Assembly: GCF_008831285.2 (NCBI RefSeq)
Contig: NC_045144.1
Location: forward strand, 20,847,716 to 20,911,715
Source: Nymphaea colorata
Lineage: Eukaryota; Streptophyta; Magnoliopsida; Nymphaeales; Nymphaeaceae
Direction: 5' to 3'
DNA length: 64,000 nt
Under the pieces are notes generated by a model, which worked only from the letters and a program-made list of their open reading frames with translations, searched no databases and was not told the DNA's origin. Positions 13,911-27,705 of the stretch are shown piece after piece (within the stretch, counting starts at the first letter, position 1; each line of letters begins with the position of its first letter). Position numbers and translations under genes: made by a program.

Positions 13911-15277
13911 TAATACTCATGCGTCCCTGTCAACGGTTCCTTCGCGACGTATCGGATTTCCGGTTCTTGTCAACGAGTCACATTGTACGGTTCGCTCGTT
14001 GGGGCCCGTTTGGCTGTGAAACCATGAACTTTGACTGTCTGGTTTTCTGCTTTTCAAAATCACAAACTTGTTCACTCAATATTTCAAAGTGAGAAGGACG
14101 CCAAAAAGGAGAAGTTGAAATGCCATGCAACTTTTCATTTCTAAAAACATTGCCAACTTTCCTTTGGTTATTTAATCATAGTTTTTTCCATCATCACAAA
14201 AAAAAAATCATGGTTTGCAAGTCGAGTGGAGTGAGTTCGTGAACCACTCCAACTTGACTCATTTATCAATTCGAGTATTTTGTAAGCTTTATCTCGGCTC
14301 GTTTATAAACGAATCGAGCACGAGTCAAGTTTTTTCGAACCAGTTCAAGTCGAGAGCCCGGCTCATTGTGCAGCCCTAGTTTTACAAGAATGAAAATGTG
14401 TATTTAACCCATGAAATGTCAACTTCCACTATTGAGCCGGGTTCTCAAGGCATCGAATTGGCTTAGTTGGACGGAGCCAGGTTGGGAAACCCATCTTGGT
14501 TTGACATTTTATTTATTGTCAGGCCTGAGCAAATGGATCTGGGTCACCCATCCCGCCCCAAGAACGTCAGGTTGGTGGGAGCCCATTTTGGGTGAACGAG
14601 AGGATCATCCCATTGCCGAAACGAAGCCCGAAGGCCCCCCATTCTCTAGGAGTCATGAGCTACATCGATGTCAGCAGAACGGTCCACCCTTCAACTTATA
14701 TGTTGTGTCATATCACTTTAAGACACAAGAGCATAGTGCTCATGATAATCGAATTAGAGACATGTCTTTACATAAACTCCTAACCTAACCAGCTACGTTA
14801 TGTTCCTTGAGAGCCCACAAAAGGTCGGCTATTCATACTTTTTTTTTTCTCTCGACCATCAATATGCTTTAAATGAACGGTATTGATTAAATGATTGGGT
14901 GACTCTAGATAGTCATTGTTATATATATAAACTAATAATTAAACCTGTAGATATGAATAGATAGAAATGAAGATCATTAGAAAGAACTCTGGTTTTGTTT
15001 TCTTCCAATAATTATATTTCCTAATACATGATTAAAAACAAAATTGAATGTAAACAAAATATATACATTTTTGTTATGTTTGCAAATACTAATTCAAAGT
15101 TTTTTTTAAGAAGAATACTTATTTTTCTACCGTCAAAAATTTGGTATCATGAGAGCCATTTATTTTTTTAATACTAGAAAAACATGTTAAACTCAAAAAA
15201 ATGATTGACTTAGTATATGATTCTCACTAAAACATTATTAAGATCATATCCATGTGGTTAGATTATACAAAAGAATA

Positions 15278-15280
<3 letters not shown>

Positions 15281-15343
<63 letters not shown>
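15281..15343. repeat. Compound (TA)n(GA)n microsatellite
   Basis: A TA run passes directly into an AG run. The same TA-to-GA arrangement recurs near 31855, 37009 and 59257, and as TC/TA near 41859. Confidence 0.9.
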
Positions 15344-15346
<3 letters not shown>

Positions 15347-16775
15347 AAATGATAAAAAAAATACTTACACTTGATGTTAGCAGAAACTGCAAAGAAGAAA
15401 AAGAAGAAGACAAAACAAATAAAGAATGGGAGAGAGAGAAAACGAAAAGCTCAATTATCACGTTTCATCATAGTAAGACATCGTCATAAACTTATCCATC
15501 GTTCTTCATGACAAAAACCGCCGATAATAATTAGTGACGGCAGGACTGAATCACTGACGTCTCTTCAATATTTTCAACCCATTCACGACAGATTAAACTG
15601 AACCGACAGCCATGCCGATTCTATTCAGAACTCGATTTTTACAGCTGCTGAGAACTGGATGTCTGATTCCTGAAGTTTCGAGTTAAACACTTTGAGTTTT
15701 AGGTGTAGTTGACAAACTCATGAACTCGGACTCGGATCAGCATATGATCGGGTCATCGTTATCAGCGAGTTGACTAGTCGACTTGGTCGACTATTAAAAT
15801 AACCTGAATAGGACAAGTCATGACGAGTCGGCGGCGAGTGGAGAGTGAGTCAGGCCAACCTTGACTAGTGGCCAGGTTTTTTAGCGATCTAAGCTAACTC
15901 AGATTCAAACCAACTGTAGTTTTAGGGGCACATAAGTCATTTTAGGCCATCCGAACATGTAACCAAAGCATGTTAAAGAGAAAACCACGTATCAATTTTC
16001 TGGATTAAACACTCGTATCTTAAAGGATACATGCCCGCCTGTTAGGGAATGTCAACCCGTTGAATATAATCCGGTGTTTGAATTCGTGTAGTTGCACTCC
16101 AAGAAAATTAACTTCTTATCTGAAATGAGATCAGAAATCAATGTACCATTTTTTTTTCTTTTGGGGTATTCGATGGATATTCGATATCCAAATCTATTAA
16201 TTATATAGTTCTGCATTTTGTATATTCAAATTCAAAAGTTGGATTAAAGAATATCCGAATAGTCTGGTAAAGGTGACAGGGATATCTGATTCAAATTTGA
16301 AAGCACATCCCTACCATATGTCATTATGTCCTTGTGCTCTCTTTCTCTCTCTTACTTTCTACAATTTTTCTTCTTTGAAAGAGAGACAACAGCTACGTTT
16401 GCTTGTCTGACCCCGTTTTTAAGGGCCGGTTAGCGTAAATGGAGAGCCATAAATGTGAAAGGTCAAAACTTGTTGCAAATCGGGCCGCCATGCAATTTTC
16501 TATTATCGCCTCACTAAAATATCTACAATCTTACGATGAAACTAGTGGCCTATATCAGAGCCTAAATCATTATATAAATCACATTTTTAATGGTATATAT
16601 ATATATATATAGAGAGAGAGAGAAAGGATTAAGCAATTCTTTTATTGGGTGACCTAAGCTTTGGCATCTGGTTGGGTACTCGATAGGTACATGGTACCCA
16701 ACTTGATTTGGGCTTGTGCTCGTGTTAGAAAAAAAAAGAAGAAAAAAATGAAAAAAAAAAACCCAATTGACCTTA

Positions 16776-17050
16776 TAAGTCATGGGCCGACCCGGGTGGG
16801 CCCTGGCTAACGTCGGTTCCGTTTGATAAGATATTTATTTAATATTATAATATTTTATTATGAATAATTTTATATATTATTTTATTTTAAAAAATATATA
16901 TTTTTTTAAATTCTAACCGAGTCAGGCCTGGACTCGTGTTTTGGGTGTTGCGTCGTGCTTAGGTTTTGGGTGTCGAGCTAGCCAGAGCCCTTATCGGACC
17001 TGATCAGGCTGGGCCGATACCCAAGGACTCATTTGGGCCAACAGCGGGTG
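16776..17050. repeat. MITE-like segment with GC-rich ends
   Basis: The ends are GC-rich and full of gggcc/ggccc words; the core of roughly 100 bases is almost pure A/T. A segment of the same architecture lies at about 43500-43750. No clear target-site duplication was found, so the boundaries are approximate. Confidence 0.4.
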
Positions 17051-17420
17051 GTTTAACAGCATTATCTCTTACTCAAAGTTACACATGCGAAAATAATGAT
17101 GGGTTGATTGACAGCAAGTCTGTGTTTTATAAATTTGCCCCAAAAATGAGGTTATGTTATTTCATGAAATTTTTCCAATCATTAAAACAAATTCATAAAA
17201 CACTTACACCATATTTCATATTCTTTCTTGCTGCCAAAAGGCCCCTTAGCATTTTTAAGCTCCACCAAGTAGACTTTTTTTTTTCTTTCTTTTAGAGAAA
17301 AATGCATTGAATTGGTCATCTTTTTCAACTTGATGATATGTGGGGTTACAAGCTTTTTAAAACTCATGTCTCTAGTTTGATTCCTGTGAGCGTTATGCTC
17401 CTGTGTCTTAAAAACGATAA

Positions 17421-17520
17421 NNNNNNNNNNNNNNNNNNNNNNNNNNNNNNNNNNNNNNNNNNNNNNNNNNNNNNNNNNNNNNNNNNNNNNNNNNNNNNNN
17501 NNNNNNNNNNNNNNNNNNNN
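17421..17520. other. Assembly gap (100 N)
   Basis: A run of exactly 100 undetermined bases, the conventional size for a gap of unknown length. The sequence resuming at 17521 is a near-identical copy of 55148 onward, so the gap sits on a duplication boundary. Confidence 0.99.
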
Positions 17521-18395
17521 GCAAGTCTTGCTTTCAATGGATGTTGATGGTGGGGAAGGTTTTGTTGATTATCCACCTATTGTATTCAGGCTTTTTGATC
17601 AGTAAACCAAACATTTTTTATTGAATATGCAGCAGAGAGATTTACTGCGGAACAGTCAATATTTGTCTTTTTTTATATTTAATTGTTATTATGACAGTTA
17701 CAATATTCATTGTCGATTGTGTTGTTTAAAGCTTCAAATGCATATCCAGGGACTTGATCATTCATCTGTACCAATAACATTGCATAAGTTTTGCATAACA
17801 TTTATTTAAATAACTTTAGAAAATTTTGCCTTATTTTTCTCATTTGGTAAACTCCTTTGCTGCGAAAAAACAATTATGCGACACAACTGAAGACAAGCAC
17901 CCAGTTACATGCTTAGTTCATTCATGAACAAAGAAGGGCTTAAGTTGCCCGGAAGAAAATATTTCGAACACAGATTAGCATTTTGTTTAGCTGAATTGAG
18001 CTGATCAGCAACCAGCTGTTGAGTTCATGGCATTTTTCACTTTCTGCAAAAGCAATGTGTGGCCAAAGAAAGTGCTTCATCCACCTGTTCAGGGGCTGAA
18101 CTCGAATACAAATCAAGTCGAAGATTGTGTCTCTTTATTGGCATAATATGATAATCTGCCTAACCCACCTTGCTTATATTGGCTGCTAGAAGAGCAAGCA
18201 TCTGTACATGGGTGGAATGCCTGGCAAGGGTTGTTCAACATTTAATGCGCAGAACAGAAAGCGTTTGGTTTGTTTCGAGCATCTTTTCACCTGCTTACAA
18301 TCAGGAAGACTACTTAGAACCATCGACCTAACATGGCACAAAAATATTCAGTTGGTAATGGTGGTCCAATTGATATACATCGCCGATATGTACGA
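17521..18395 (+). repeat. Duplicated block X, first part (copy of 55148-56013)
   Basis: From the first base after the gap, this stretch matches 55148-56013 in the same orientation with only scattered substitutions and small indels (for example ttcaggctttttgatcag against ttcaggctgcttgatcag). It includes the last codons of a possible exon ending DYPPIVFRLFDQ-stop. Similarity stops near 18395, where this copy continues differently from the other. Confidence 0.85.
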
Positions 18396-20035
18396 TGATG
18401 AGATGCATCAAATCACATGGAAACGAATCATATAGAAAAATGTATAGACTTGCTGTAGGTTGGCTCTTTCCAGTCTGGCTTGAAGCGTGGTTGGAGTCAT
18501 TAATAAGATACAACTATAGAGAGGGAGAGCTTTGGCGGGCCATGAAGAAGGCCACGGAAAGAAAGAGAGACTGTGCTCTGGTGGGCCATTAAGCCACCAC
18601 TCAGAGCCCTGAATTTCCACAAGGGCCCATGGAAGAACCTCCCCTATCTAGTTGTTCTTTCCAAGTAAAACCTTTTCCTCATCTTAGGCAATTTCTAAAT
18701 TTGAGCATTCTATTTTCCTTTTTGCCAATTCCTGATTTACTTTTCTATTTATGACAAAGGGGAGTGTATGATCAAGAATATTACGGCATTTTACTTGTGA
18801 TTTTACGTGGTGGAATGTTATAATATACATGTCACCCTCACTATGTCCAAGTCAACTGTAAATGTTTAAAAATGTGTGCATATGACTTCTCGAACCAACC
18901 GACGAACCATACTTTTTGTCAAACTTGTAAGGCCTTTTTAGTCTTGAAACTTCTGCTTTTTCCCCATTAATTTTAAGAACTCCCATGCCACTAACTCAAA
19001 TAGAAGATTGATGAAATTTAGAAAACCAGAAAGGTATTTGAAAAAATTGTTAAGTGGGTGATTACAAAAATATCTCCTTTGACTAGAAAAGAAAAAGTAG
19101 TAGAGAAAAAAGAAAAAAACAAGGGTTGTTGGAAAGGACATGATAAGAACTTGCATATCAACCCGGTGATCAGTTGCTGGCGAATGAAGCAATCGTGGTC
19201 AGACAGCAAAGTAAAGAATTGGTTTGGAAGTTTGGGTTCTATTTCCTTACAAATGTTTGTATCTGTTACGCGGTCTCGATTGATCTATTTGAAACTGCAG
19301 TGAGTAATGTCAACTGAAACCTCTATTTCAAATCAGCTGGTTAACGTTGTGGTTGGATGGCTTTTTTCTTTATTATTATGCATCACTAAAAACCATCACA
19401 AAAAGTGAATTTTGTCGCTACAAGCCATGGTCAAGTAATTGGTCATTTCCAATATATCTTTTGTGACAGTTTTTATCAATGTAAAATAAATAAAACCATT
19501 CGACCATAGAAGTCACTGGTTGATTTCAATTATTCTCTCTCTCTCTCCCTATATATATATACACACACACATGCCTTCGAAGAAACGGTACTCTTCATCC
19601 AATTCTTTGACAATCCATTCAGTTGAACAAATGATCTTGTGTGGAGAGCCTGCGGCGGCTGAACCAATTTACAACACGATTTCACATATCTCCATTGGTT
19701 ATCAAATGTTTGATACAGTGTAATATGTGATACAACTTTTTATTTATTTTGCTAGTTGTCCCGAACCAATTATAAGATTCCTCTTCAATCGACGTTTGTA
19801 AGTTCATATCTATGATGGTGCCACGTGTGCGGGCACGCGCACGCTATGACCATTTGTCCATGAAATTTAGTTGGATTTCTCTTTCATACTTACTTTTTTC
19901 CTGGAAGTTAACTCATCATTATCAATGTGATCTACAAGGCACCTAAAAGCGCCCCTTCCTAAGTTGGTCACATGTGAACGAGTTAGCTGTCTCAGTCACA
20001 TAAAGCATAAGTTTTTCCCTTCTCTTCTTTGGACT
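18396..20035. other. Unique sequence between the two parts of block X
   Basis: I see no gene. The open frames are short and lack recognisable motifs. A small TC/TA/CA microsatellite lies at about 19534-19570. This stretch is absent from the second copy of block X, where 56014-56898 holds different sequence. Confidence 0.4.
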
Positions 20036-20620
20036 CAAGGTGTCAAGTGTCAACAGCATGTGGGTTTGTCTCTGGACACATGTGAATTTATTATAAAACT
20101 GAAGACATGTGAATTTCAACTTAAACAAATCCTTTGTTATGGAACTAAAACCGGTGAATTTAAACGATATGTTCCGGATTCAATGTTCAGACAGCATAAG
20201 TTGGCCTCCAAATGCAGCACCCACGCTAATATCGGCAAACATCCATGATGAAAATGGATGATGGGGTTCTCAGATCTTGAGAATATGATTTGCCATACTA
20301 TGGAACTGCTCATATCTTTTCAAGGTGAACAAAGTACTTGTAAATTCCTTATTAGACATTAATGTTCCAAATGCACCAAATCTCTCAGATGAATGATGAT
20401 TTGAAGAGCTTTCTCAAGGGGTAGTGTGAATATTTGCAATGTTCCCTGTTATACGTGGATGATCAGAACTTCTGCACCATCAAGCCATGAAAGCGTAAGA
20501 GTTGGTATTCAAGTGCCACCAAATTTTATGCAGCCTACAAGGCTAACTTTTTTTTTTCATGGACAAAATGCATCATCTATCATGCAATAATATTTATTCT
20601 CTATAATATTCAAGTCTAAA
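20036..20620 (+). repeat. Duplicated block X, second part (copy of 56899-57350)
   Basis: Matches 56899-57350 in direct orientation, beginning at the words aaggtgtcaagtgtcaac, with a few indels. Both copies preserve an open stretch reading MIRTSAPSSHESVRVGIQV, which I do not recognise. The stretch 20555-20900 also has an inverted relative at about 43090-43490. Confidence 0.8.
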
Positions 20621-21048
20621 TCCATCTGATCACTTTGGTCTATTGGCCAGATCGGGAATGCTGAACATTGATCAATAAATTCAAAGGTTTACCAATTAAA
20701 GGATGGCTTTTCGAGCTGTTTCATCTCTTTTACATGGAACAAATAAATATAGAATTAAATCAAATTTCCAAAATACCCTTCTAGAAATTATCATGTAGTC
20801 TTTGAAACTCATTAATTAGTCGTTTTATTGAAGAAAATAGTTAAAAAAAATCACTTTGGATTCATCCAGTTCTGGACATCACCTAGAGATTCATTGTCAC
20901 GAAAGTTCACAAGACACTGACAAGTCCTAGCAGGCCCAAATACCATCTTATTCGTTTCAGAATAATGAAAATACAGTGACCTGCTCAGTCGGTCCAATTC
21001 AACACCGCTAGCTTAAGCACATCAAAATGGACTATGTATCTGATTCAA

Positions 21049-21049
<1 letters not shown>

Positions 21050-21132
<83 letters not shown>
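21050..21132. repeat. (TA)n microsatellite
   Basis: About 83 bases of pure AT/TA repeat. Open frames across it that encode alternating Tyr-Ile are artefacts. Confidence 0.95.
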
Positions 21133-21135
<3 letters not shown>

Positions 21136-21560
21136 TTTTGGTGAATTATCCAAGTTGATGCTGATAAAATGTTTCCCATATTTAAGAAAGTTGAGATGTT
21201 CTAAGTTGTTTTCCGAAGGTTTTACCTCGTTGAAAAACATCGTTAGAAAATTGATAATATGTCGCTGCAGTAAACAACCGGATCAGCTTTCAAAAATACC
21301 CATGAGATGACATTAATCAATAACCATGTTTTTCAAGAGCTTTATTACTACAGCAATGTTAATGTGAAGGGATGGCCGCAGACAGCTTCTTACATCCTTA
21401 TGCTTTCTTTTCAATTATAATTCACTTTGCATGTGTAAATCGGGACGAAAAAAGTTTCTCTGTACATATTATGCTCTAGGCTTATTCACTAGACTTATAC
21501 AGATCATAACATATGCTCTAGGCGTATTTCCTAAACTTATATGGATCATATTGATGCTCC

Positions 21561-24500
21561 TCACTCTGGAACTCTCCGACCATATCTTTTTGAAAGCTCC
21601 CTAATGAGAGGCTTCTCATTAGCACCATGCGGCCCATCAAAAGTATCATGCTTCGAGATGCTCTCAACCTGAAATTAACGGATCAAAGTTACAAAACTTA
21701 GCAGGAACCAGAAAAGTTCAATGAACTATGAACCTCCACTCACCCATGTCCTAAGTGGAGTAAAGCATGCTTTAACACCTTCAAACTTTGGCTGAAGGAG
21801 ACTTTTTCCTTTCACCTTAATGTCCTCGTTCTTCCCGACATAGAGAAAAAATAATGAAGGTTAAACCATCAAAACAGTAGCATAAGTACACAGGTATATT
21901 TATGCAGTACAAGGATATGAGCAAATTGCTATTCGAAGTATACACAGTTCTTGTTGTACGTGCATGCATATGACTTTATAGTTTATACCAAACCAGTACT
22001 ATCAGTCTCAACAAAAATATGGTCAACGCAATTCCAAGTGTTGTATTGCATCATAAACTCTAAGAGTCTAAATAGATAGACATGTTAAGCACTGAGCTAT
22101 ACATAATGAAGAAACTGGCAGTGAATTGTAGGATCAATTTGAAGTTCCTAAGCAGAATGGTATATCCATGCGTTTACTCACTAAAACATCCACAACAGAG
22201 AACTGCGTTTCTTTCCACCTTCGCAATAATTAGTTTCCTTCTCCCACAATAGAAAATGGTCATTACGCCCATGAACGTGCAATATCCAGATATAGGTTAT
22301 TCTCATGTTCCAAAATTTCAGCCTTGAGTAATGGAAACTGGACACTGTCAGACGGATTATTTAACAAATCTCACTGTATCATTCAATCTAAACTTAAGAT
22401 AATATGAAGACCAGTTGATTGCTTCAAAATGAGAAACTAAGCAATCAGCTATCTCGTCAGAGAACAAGTTACAAAAGGTACTGCAAATTATTTCAATCTA
22501 CGGCATGCGCTTCACTGGCTGAAGCACATGCCTCACAGTGGTCCACACTTGAAGCCTGAGACAAGCTTCAGGAAAAGTATTACCTTTAGTAAAAAATTAA
22601 AACAAAGGTTCACACATGATGCGCCTAATGATAAGCAAGGCATTAATGATGACCTTTAGGCACCTGCAAGTAGTGAGGATGACATGGTTTGCCATCCTGT
22701 CACATGCAAAAAGCCCATTTTGTGCAACAGGTGGAACCGTGGAAGTGAGCCTAATCTATGTTTTGTACTTTTTTTTTATGCAAAATACCAACTTATACAA
22801 TAAGAAAAATAAAGAGAACAAATTTTTTTTATTTCTTCAACAATTTCATAGTTAACAATTACGCATAGTACTTCTATTTACATGCAAAAGTAACAATCAA
22901 GTGATCTATTTTAATATATTGCATTTTAAAAAGATTAAATGGATAATCTCAAAATTTCAAAAATAAAGAGACATGATATTTTTCTTAGAAGTTTTTTGGT
23001 GACCATCTGTAATGTTCTATACAAATTCCGAAAGAATGTTGTCACTTGCTGCATGACAAAAGTAAAAATTATCTAAAGACCATCCAACTTTTGGATGATT
23101 TAGATAATAATGTGATGTAAATGTATTTTATTGTGCTTTTAGTTTTTTTGTCAAGTTTTCACTATTTGTATGAATATTATATGTTTATAATTATAATCAT
23201 GAAAATTATGCCTCACCTCATGATGGACTCACTGCCTCGGTTCGCCTCATGACATTTAACAACATTTGTATTTATATCACAAAGCAGCATTTTATGGCAT
23301 TATATCTCACTAGGGATCATGACAGTTATTCGTAGCCCTCTGACAACTGGTCATTTAGCCTGACATTCTCCTACTCGACTAAAGAAAAATGCCTGAGCAA
23401 TGGAAGGTTAGTAATGCAGATTATAGTTGACTGCTTGAACAGTAATAATATGTTGTACTTACAGATTGCAAGTCTAACTGTGAGGCAGCAAAAGCAAATG
23501 TGATAGTTGCAGCCCCAAAAACAATCATTGTAGCAACAACAAAAGCTTTTCCAACTACAGAAAAGGAAGACAACATAAGAGACTCCCAGAGAAAATACTT
23601 CTATCCAGCTAAAATAACTAGAAAAATCATGGCTGACAGAGATTTTGGTATAAAGTTAGGGGCAAACTAATTTCACAAGAATGAAACTGCTAGGAACAAT
23701 TGTGCTATATACATTCTCCACGGACAGAAAACGTTTTCAAAGGGTCCACTATTCTGCAGACGAAACTTATGGAGAGAGAATATTTTTCAGGAGTTCTTGC
23801 ATCTAAATAGCGAATGAAGATGGTTGCATGTAAGAGTTTTCTATCCTAACAAAAACTGGTCCCACAAACGAAACTGAATTATAGGTGATTATAACCCTTG
23901 AGGAAAATAATTTAGATGACCAAGACCGTACCTGAACTACAGATTGGTTTTTGGATATATGAAAACAATCTCTCAGTTAAAACTGGTTGACAAAACATCA
24001 GAAGTCCAAAGATTTATTGTCCTTATGGTAGGTGAGCTATGACTATGTTTTTCTTCTTTAAAAGAACATTAGGTTCCATGTAAAGAACGGATCACAACTA
24101 GCAGAAATTTCATTATGGAACCAAAGACATGTTCAAGATTTTCCTGGAAATTAGTAGTAGAAAGTCATGCTGACAACAGATGATGAGCAAATTATTTCAC
24201 TGACATGGGACTTACTTTGTGAAATTCCCTCAGCCATGGCCCTCAATTTCTTAGCATCACTATTTGTGGCCTTGTCACGCCTTAATTCGTTCGCTGTTGA
24301 GGCTGGAATTGACTGATCAGAATTGGGCAAGCTCCACCTATTAAATCATTTAGATTTTTCACATCATCAATACTTTGTGTGGCTTCATTTTGCAAACTTA
24401 CTTCACCAGACTCCAGAGCTAATGATAAATAGGGAATGTGTTCACCTAGTTGATTCCAGTGATTGAAGTTAAAGCTAGTACTAAAGGGCACTACACAATT

Positions 24501-27033
24501 ACAAATTAAATAAGGGGAACACATATTGACACTGTTCATGTAAATAGCAAGATCAATTTAACATACTCTGTGGATGCTTTAATGGGACACATACATGTAA
24601 AACCAGTAATGGCTTGAGTAACACACTTTAAATCAGTTAAGATTGTCATTGGTTTGTTCCTAGAATTTTTATTGCATTGAACTGTCACTTGTCTGAAGAC
24701 TCAGGAATAAAGCAAGCAGGAGGTAAGCAGAGAAAGCAAGGATAATATAGCAACAAAGTGAAAATCTCAAGAAACTCATTGTTGATTTGTTTGGAGTCTT
24801 GGACATCTTATTATTCAGGCAACAGTGCATGATTAGAGCAGTAATTCTTACAATTACATAATGAGATATATACAAAGACCTAGTAAAATTCTACGTGCCT
24901 TACGTTGAATGATGATTACATGTTTGGCCACATTTTCTCTATCATCATTTTCAAGTTACAAATGGTCCGTTTGATTGATGACTTGTGCTTAAGGAATCAA
25001 TGTCCTGTCTTAGTCTAGCCATTTAATGAATATGTTAGGTACAAGGATTCTATAACAAACAAATTGAATATGCTTCTATTAGTTGAAAATGTTGATTAAG
25101 AGAATTAACCAATTAAGTATTATTCCCTTGGTTAGATGTTGATAATCACAATAAATATCCAGTTCATCAAGTCAAGTGAACGATGTATACTGAGATTGCA
25201 ACCATTACAGATGCCACCGATCCCAATTTGACTTCCTTCTTAGATGAAGTGATGTTGTCTTGCATTCCACTAGTCCAAAATATGATGTTTCTTCGCATAG
25301 GCACACAACATGCTGAGACATTCATTATTATGTTGGCATCTCAAATCCAATCGTACAGGATAAACACTCATAATTAAAGGACTTTTTTCTCGTTTTTGCT
25401 AGCCATTTCTCTTGTGTTACTTTTTGGATACAACGACATATCAAAAGATAGAATTTACTGTACCTAGATGCGAATTTGAGGGTTAAGCACAATGTTTGGC
25501 TCTGGGAAACTGTAGTCATAGATTCAGACATCTACCCTTGTGAATATTATGTACTTATTTTCCTGCTCAATGCAGAAATAAATATCTGTCATCAGCTTCT
25601 CTTTTCTAATTAATAGAAATATGTGATTTTCTTTGCAATCTTTGGTACTTTTCTTTAACATATTTATAGGACTTCTTTATTGAGGAAAAATATTTGGCAG
25701 AGTCCTCTACGAACATGGACACTAAAAGATTTTTAAGTTATCAAACACACCTTTCGATTAAAATTTAACTAGTCACTCATGTAGTTCGGTCTCATGATTT
25801 AATAATGGTCGCACAATTATTTTTCACGGTCTCCAGTATTGAAAAAGGAAGAAAGGAGCAGTTAATTGGACTTCTCCAATGCTTTTAACTTCCGGGCTAC
25901 TAGTTTGAACATAAAAGATTTTGCACTTAATCCTTCGCCAATTATATTCTTAGAGTCCTTCACCCACTAAGTAACTGGTCAATTTTGTACAACTTTGGCC
26001 AACATCAACCGATAAATTGTATAGTTCTCGTCTACAAATATCGCAAAAGACCCAGATAAAAAACTGGTGAAATCATAACCAAGAAAAGCAAGCAAAGAGT
26101 TGGTGAAGCAAAAAACAAACATACATAAATCATAAAGGATGCATCCATCTATACGAGCAAGTGCTTGCATAGAGAATTTGAATGTATTGTCGTTTTAAAA
26201 TATCAACTAATCAAGGACAAATAATTGATGAGGAAAACAGAGAAGTCAGTGGTTGTTGTTCTTTCATTCATGCATAAAATTCAGGAAATTCTGTGGAATT
26301 AAAATAAGTTACGCTAAACTCCTTGTGTCCGACAAGCGGCAGTTCCACTAAATCCTTTGCTTCTAAATACACGGGAAAGACACCCAAAATAGAAAAAAGA
26401 AGAAGAAGAAGAAGAAGAAGGAAAGCCTCAAAGTAGCATTTCTCGAGCACAAGTTATGATCGGAGAGTTAAAACTTACTAAGTAATTAACATAATACTTT
26501 ATAATGGAGAAGCAGAATAAGAAAAAGCAAGACAATTTCATCCAGCTCGTAGCTAATTCGGTAAATTGAACAAAGAAACTCCAATGTAAAACCGAAAGGT
26601 GATCACGACAACTTTCCATTAAACCAACGAGAAAGACGATAAAAATAGCCTAAAAGCCATGTCAAGTCAACCCAAGAAAAGCTCCCAACCTTCTCGGGCC
26701 AAAAGTAACCGGCGGCAAGGAGACGAAAGCACGAAGTGGGTTCACTGCGTCCAGGGAACGGCGAGAAGAAGGATCCGATGAATTGGGGAGCGACCATTTG
26801 GAGTAGGCAGAGAGTGTGGACAGCGAGGACGGCCGATCGGTCTTCAACGGGAGGGAGTGGCGAAGGACCTCAGGGAGGACGTCGGCGGCCGCCGACGAGG
26901 AGGAAGCTGGTGGGGAGGACGACGGAGAAGGAGGAGAGGGAAGTCTCTGAGCGAGACGAGCCGCAGCGTGCTTGGACTCCTGAAGGAAGAAGGAGCCCTC
27001 CTTGCTCGCCAATCGCCCCGCCAAGAAGCTCAT
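21561..27033 (-). CDS. Single-pass membrane protein of unknown function, five exons
   Basis: Exons on the minus strand: 27033-26690, 24337-24216, 23554-23463, 21830-21744, 21668-21561. All junctions are GT-AG and phases agree, giving 250 residues. The first 100 residues are Ser/Pro/Ala-rich and begin MSFLAGRLASKEG. The motif VTFGPRRW spans the first intron, followed by a charged stretch (ELRRDKATNSDAKKLRAMAEG). One hydrophobic membrane segment covers about residues 157-180 (GKAFVVATMIVFGAATITFA), followed by a polar C-terminal tail. From memory, this architecture matches a plant-conserved small protein with no established function; a mitochondrial or plastid location is possible but not shown. 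The ATG at 27033 was chosen because the family start MSFLAGRLA follows directly; an in-frame ATG at 27123 would add 30 unlikely residues. Introns are 2352, 661, 1632 and 75 bases long. Confidence 0.82.
26397..26421. repeat. (GAA)n microsatellite in intron 1 of the membrane-protein gene
   Basis: Eight tandem GAA/AAG units in the 2.35-kb first intron (24338-26689). Confidence 0.8.
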
Positions 27034-27705
27034 CCCCCTTTCCCTCTCTCTCCCCCGGAAGTTCAGGCTCTGAATGGTCCTCGCGTCCCATTCGTATATG
27101 AGGCTGAGCCATGTTATTTTCATGTAGGTCCATCCTTTATAGGATATTGACGTATTCGAGCTTCAATTTTATTTCTATTTTCCCAGTCCGGTTATAGCAT
27201 TTGAAAATAGTGCTTGTGAATCGTGACTAATTTTGCTAGTAAAGTTAATTCTTCATCAAGTGATATTAGCACTCAAAAAACTCAACAAAAAAAATGAAGT
27301 CATGAAAGTACAATATTGTAGTATACCATAGGTTGATTTAAATTTCAAAGCAACTTGGACTCAAAGACAGGAAGAAGGTTGAAGAATGATGTCGATTTTA
27401 GTCTTTCTATTTGCATGACATCAAAATTGGATGTTTCCTCTTCTAACCTAAAAAAATTGGAACGTATAGAGAGTTGCCTGAATTTCGAACTCTGATACCA
27501 ACTTTTGACAAACCCCACAACTACAATAGACTTCCTTAAGGAAAATTAAATACAACAAGTTCAGGCGAGTTTATATGCATGCCAAGGAATTAACCAAGCA
27601 TTAAAACTGATCATTACATATTAATATTATATAATTTGATCGAATGTAATTGATTTACATCTTTAGTCAACAAAGATCAAAGAAGAAGAAAATAATAAAA
27701 ACACA

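Larger units (their letters stand above)
13911..17420. other. Intergenic region upstream of the WRKY gene
   Basis: I see no gene here. It includes a 'gagctcgag/cgagtcg'-type repeat at about 14225-14390, a (TA)n(GA)n microsatellite at 15281-15343, a second short one near 16596-16624, and a segment with GC-rich ends and an AT-rich middle at about 16776-17050. Since the WRKY gene points leftwards, its promoter should lie in the first 1-2 kb. I did not identify a convincing TATA box. Confidence 0.5.

Noticed and set aside
17338-17576. Open frames crossing the N run
   Set aside because: They are translated through undetermined bases and have no meaning.
21022-21240. Open frame with long Tyr-Ile repeats
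   Set aside because: Translation of a (TA)n microsatellite; the same applies to frames over 36883-37128, 59150-59475 and 15258-15461.
26736-27150. Overlapping plus-strand open frames
   Set aside because: Antisense shadows of the GC-rich first exon of the membrane-protein gene.
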